A stretch of 7,502 nucleotides of DNA from Actinomycetota bacterium (lineage in GTDB: Bacteria; Actinomycetota; Thermoleophilia; Gaiellales; Gaiellaceae): contig JACDBY010000481.1 of assembly GCA_013694685.1 (NCBI GenBank), forward strand, positions 1 through 7,502. The letters run 5' to 3'. The number at the start of each line of letters is the position of its first letter. Positions within the stretch are counted from its first letter, which is position 1. This document shows positions 5,965-7,502 of this stretch, one piece after another. The position numbers were made by a program, and so were the translations under genes. The notes beneath the pieces were generated by a model, which made no database searches, was not told the DNA's origin, and saw only the letters and a program-made list of their open reading frames with translations.

Positions 5965-7026
5965 GAGCCCGAGCCACGAGGCCAAGTCCTCGAGCTCGGC
6001 CTGCACGGCCTTCGTGATGGTGCGGGTGAACGTCACGTCCTCGTGGATCGCGTGCACGCGCAGCACGGAGGTCTTGCGGTCGGCGGCGGCGTCGACCTTC
6101 CCGACCAGCCGGTCGTGGTGAAGCACCGGGAGGGCGAAGTAGCCCCACCGGCGCTGGGCCGCGGGCTTGTACATCTCGAGGGTGTACTCGAAGCCGAAGA
6201 GCTCCTGGGCGCGGACCCGGTCGTGGACGAGCCGGTCGAACGGCGACAGCAGGGCGGTCCGCCCTTCGAAGTCGCCACCGACCGCGGCGGGGTCGACGCG
6301 CCACTCCCCCGCGGTCCCCTCGACCACGGCCGGCTCGCCCGCCTCGCCCACGTGGATGGGCTCCATCGGCATCGCTCTGCCCTTCTGCCGGGCGATGCCG
6401 AGCGAGGCGAGCCGCCGCTCGTTCTTCACCCGCTCGGCGTCTTCGACCGAGGGGACGACGACGTCTGCCGGGTACACCCGCTCGGCCAGGTCCCACAGTC
6501 GCTCCCTCCCCACGCGCCGGGCGATCGCGACTTCGCCGCGGTTCATCAGGACCTCGAGCATCTGCGTGACGTTGCGGTTGTTCGTCCAACCGGTCGAGGC
6601 CCACGGCACGACGACCGTGTCCGGGATGTCGCGTGAGATCAGCGGCCCGGCGTCGCCGAGCAGATCGAGGATGTCACGCCGGAAGCGGTCGTTCCCGCGG
6701 AGCCAGGCGCGCGTGCTCTCGTAGCTTGGCCGGTCGGCCGCGCCGGCGAGGTAGAGGCCGAGGTCGCCCATCGGCCGCACGAGCGCGTCGAGCTCGAAGA
6801 GCGCGCGGTCCTCCTCCAGCGCCTGCTTGAGGTGGACGGGCTCGTACGCCGCACCGAGGCGGCTCCAGGCGACGAGGTCCGCGCTCGGCGCTACGGCCGC
6901 AGTCGGGTCGATCTGCAGCAGGGTGAGGCGCTGCACGACCGTGAGCAGCTCGGTCGGCCGGGGTGCGTCGAGCAGTTGCGCGCGCACCGCGATGCGCCGG
7001 GCCTGCGCCTTGGTGAGCCGGTGCAC
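5944..7026 (-). CDS. YcaQ/AlkX-like winged-helix DNA glycosylase family protein (HTH_42)
   Basis: A 360-residue protein of the HTH_42 (DUF1006) family, whose characterised members AlkZ and E. coli YcaQ/AlkX are DNA glycosylases acting on bulky alkylated bases and interstrand crosslinks. Seen: N-terminal tandem winged-helix region starting MHRLTKAQARRIAVRAQ; the catalytic-position motif Q38-I-D40 in LTLLQIDPTAAV, the QxD form of the YcaQ/AlkX branch rather than the QxQ of AlkZ; and the strongly conserved C-terminal block LLSPFDRLVHDR (259-270), FGFEYTLEMYKPAAQRRWGYFALPVL (split across 277-302) and RLVGKVD (306-312). Length is near the family norm (E. coli ~410). The GTG at 7026 has TAGCCT 7 nt upstream and no SD, suggesting a leaderless mRNA. 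It is divergent from the RibD-C-like gene. Function as a crosslink-repair glycosylase is inferred from the family. Confidence 0.9.
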   Translation of the reverse strand: MHRLTKAQARRIAVRAQLLDAPRPTELLTVVQRLTLLQIDPTAAVAPSADLVAWSRLGAAYEPVHLKQALEEDRALFELDALVRPMGDLGLYLAGAADRPSYESTRAWLRGNDRFRRDILDLLGDAGPLISRDIPDTVVVPWASTGWTNNRNVTQMLEVLMNRGEVAIARRVGRERLWDLAERVYPADVVVPSVEDAERVKNERRLASLGIARQKGRAMPMEPIHVGEAGEPAVVEGTAGEWRVDPAAVGGDFEGRTALLSPFDRLVHDRVRAQELFGFEYTLEMYKPAAQRRWGYFALPVLHHDRLVGKVDAAADRKTSVLRVHAIHEDVTFTRTITKAVQAELEDLASWLGLGSVEPA

Positions 7027-7033
7027 GGTCAGG

Positions 7034-7039
7034 AGGCTA
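7034..7039 (-). promoter_or_regulatory. -10 box TAGCCT of a leaderless-type promoter for the YcaQ-like gene
   Basis: The minus strand reads TAGCCT (7039 to 7034), ending 7 nt before the GTG start at 7026. The leader has no Shine-Dalgarno. It has the same arrangement as 2579-2584 and 4358-4363. Confidence 0.5.
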
Positions 7040-7110
7040 CGTGCGCGATGATTCTGGAACGCCGCGATCGTCTATCGCTGTAACCCCTAGCGAGGAAGAG
7101 GAGCGCGCCC

Positions 7111-7502
7111 GTGCGTATCGTGATCATGGAGTTCATGAGCTTGGACGGCGTCGTGCAGGCGCCAGGCGGACCCGACGAGGACACCGACGGGGGCTTCGCC
7201 CACGGCGGCTGGTCGCACCCGTTCTTCGATCCGGAGGTGATGGGCGACGCCTTCGACGACGCGATGACCAAGACCGAGGCGCTCCTCTTTGGGCGGCGCA
7301 CGTGGCAGACGATGGCCGCGGCGTGGCCCGAGCGAGCCGGCGACCCGTTCGCCGACCAGATGAACGCCATCCCGAAGTACGTCGTGACCGAGACGCTGGG
7401 CGACGGCGAGCTGACGTGGACAACACCACACGCATCCCCGGCGAACAGGCCGTTTCCCGCATCCGGGAGCTGCACGAGACAGACGGCGGCGCCCTCCTGG
7501 TC
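7111..7502 (+). CDS. RibD-C/dihydrofolate-reductase-like protein, partial, with apparent frameshift
   Basis: The 5' part of a 'dihydrofolate reductase family' (RibD C-terminal domain, YyaP/YwjB-like) gene; the 3' end is outside the window. GTG 7111 has a strong SD (AGAGGAG, 7097-7103, 7-nt spacing). Seen from the start: RIVIMEFMSLDGVVQAPGG (residues 2-20), LLFGRRTWQTMAAAWP (58-73) and MNAIPKYVV (84-92), all typical of the family, a putative NADPH-dependent reductase of unknown substrate. At Trp codon 7417-7419 the family-like sequence leaves this frame: the frame starting at 7422 reads NTTRIPGEQAVSRIRELHE and then GGALLV, exactly what relatives show after 'xW(N)N'. One base (an A making TGG-AAC-AAC) seems missing at about 7420. 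The 7111 frame stays open to the window end but with unfamiliar residues. It is either a true inactivating mutation or a sequence error. Confidence 0.85.
   Translation, partial: MRIVIMEFMSLDGVVQAPGGPDEDTDGGFAHGGWSHPFFDPEVMGDAFDDAMTKTEALLFGRRTWQTMAAAWPERAGDPFADQMNAIPKYVVTETLGDGELTWTTPHASPANRPFPASGSCTRQTAAPSW

Noticed and set aside
5834..6604. A 256-residue minus-strand frame inside the YcaQ-like gene, running up to the peptidase
   Set aside because: It is out of frame with the YcaQ-like coding sequence, which holds all the conserved blocks. The translation is Arg/Gly/Ala-rich without motifs.
5058..6636. Long plus-strand open frames (5058-6017, 5611-6636) opposite the peptidase and YcaQ-like genes
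   Set aside because: They are antisense shadows of real genes: no SD or promoter-like start, composition dominated by Arg/Pro/Gly, no recognisable motif.
7029..7475. Minus-strand frames (148 and 114 residues) opposite the RibD-C-like gene
   Set aside because: The plus strand has a strong SD and family motifs. The minus-strand frames are codon shadows, although they are complete where the real gene is cut by the window edge.
1..7502. CRISPR array, insertion sequence, tRNA/rRNA, toxin-antitoxin or defence cluster
   Set aside because: No regularly spaced repeats, transposase motifs, tRNA-like cloverleaf or nuclease/toxin motifs were seen. The gene content is ordinary chromosomal metabolism, repair and regulation.

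Overview
The window is a GC-rich (about 70% by eye), densely coded bacterial chromosome segment with short intergenic gaps. The likely source is an actinobacterium, probably class Thermoleophilia (Gaiellales/Solirubrobacterales-like). The clue is a small exported protein whose N-terminus has the 'ALVALFFALGGSAVAV' style of signal sequence that is very common in that class. Several genes also carry a TANNNT box 6-7 nt before the start codon and no Shine-Dalgarno, which is typical of leaderless transcription in high-GC actinobacteria. The placement is inference from style, not from a marker gene. I see no mobile element, CRISPR array, tRNA or rRNA.

Layout. (1) Positions 1-2479, plus strand: the 3' end of a biotin carboxylase/biotin-carrier alpha subunit overlaps (ATGA) a complete methylcrotonyl-CoA carboxylase-type carboxyltransferase beta subunit. 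Together they form a biotin-dependent acyl-CoA carboxylase, most likely for leucine/isovalerate breakdown. (2) Positions 2480-3226: two related stem-loops, a uridine-kinase-like P-loop ATPase with a leaderless-type promoter, and a third stem-loop that looks homologous to the second and has two compensatory base-pair changes. (3) Positions 3227-3655: a small exported protein of unknown function. (4) Positions 3688-5155: a TetR-family repressor on the minus strand, divergent from two consecutive small cupin genes; the 82-bp shared promoter region is the likely operator. (5) Positions 5175-7026, minus strand: an M15-type D,D-/L,D-peptidase with a signal peptide, and upstream of it a YcaQ/AlkZ-like (HTH_42) winged-helix DNA glycosylase family protein carrying a QxD motif. 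(6) Position 7111 to the end, plus strand: a RibD-C/dihydrofolate-reductase-like protein that is cut by the window edge and carries an apparent one-base deletion, so the family sequence continues in a different frame.

The regions do not form one pathway. The strongest local functional links are the carboxylase alpha/beta pair and the TetR/cupin divergent unit. The most unusual observations are the recurring covarying hairpin family at gene 3' ends, the repeated leaderless-promoter spacing, a cupin lacking the usual third histidine, and the frameshift near the right edge. I did not find convincing evidence of a new multi-gene system here.
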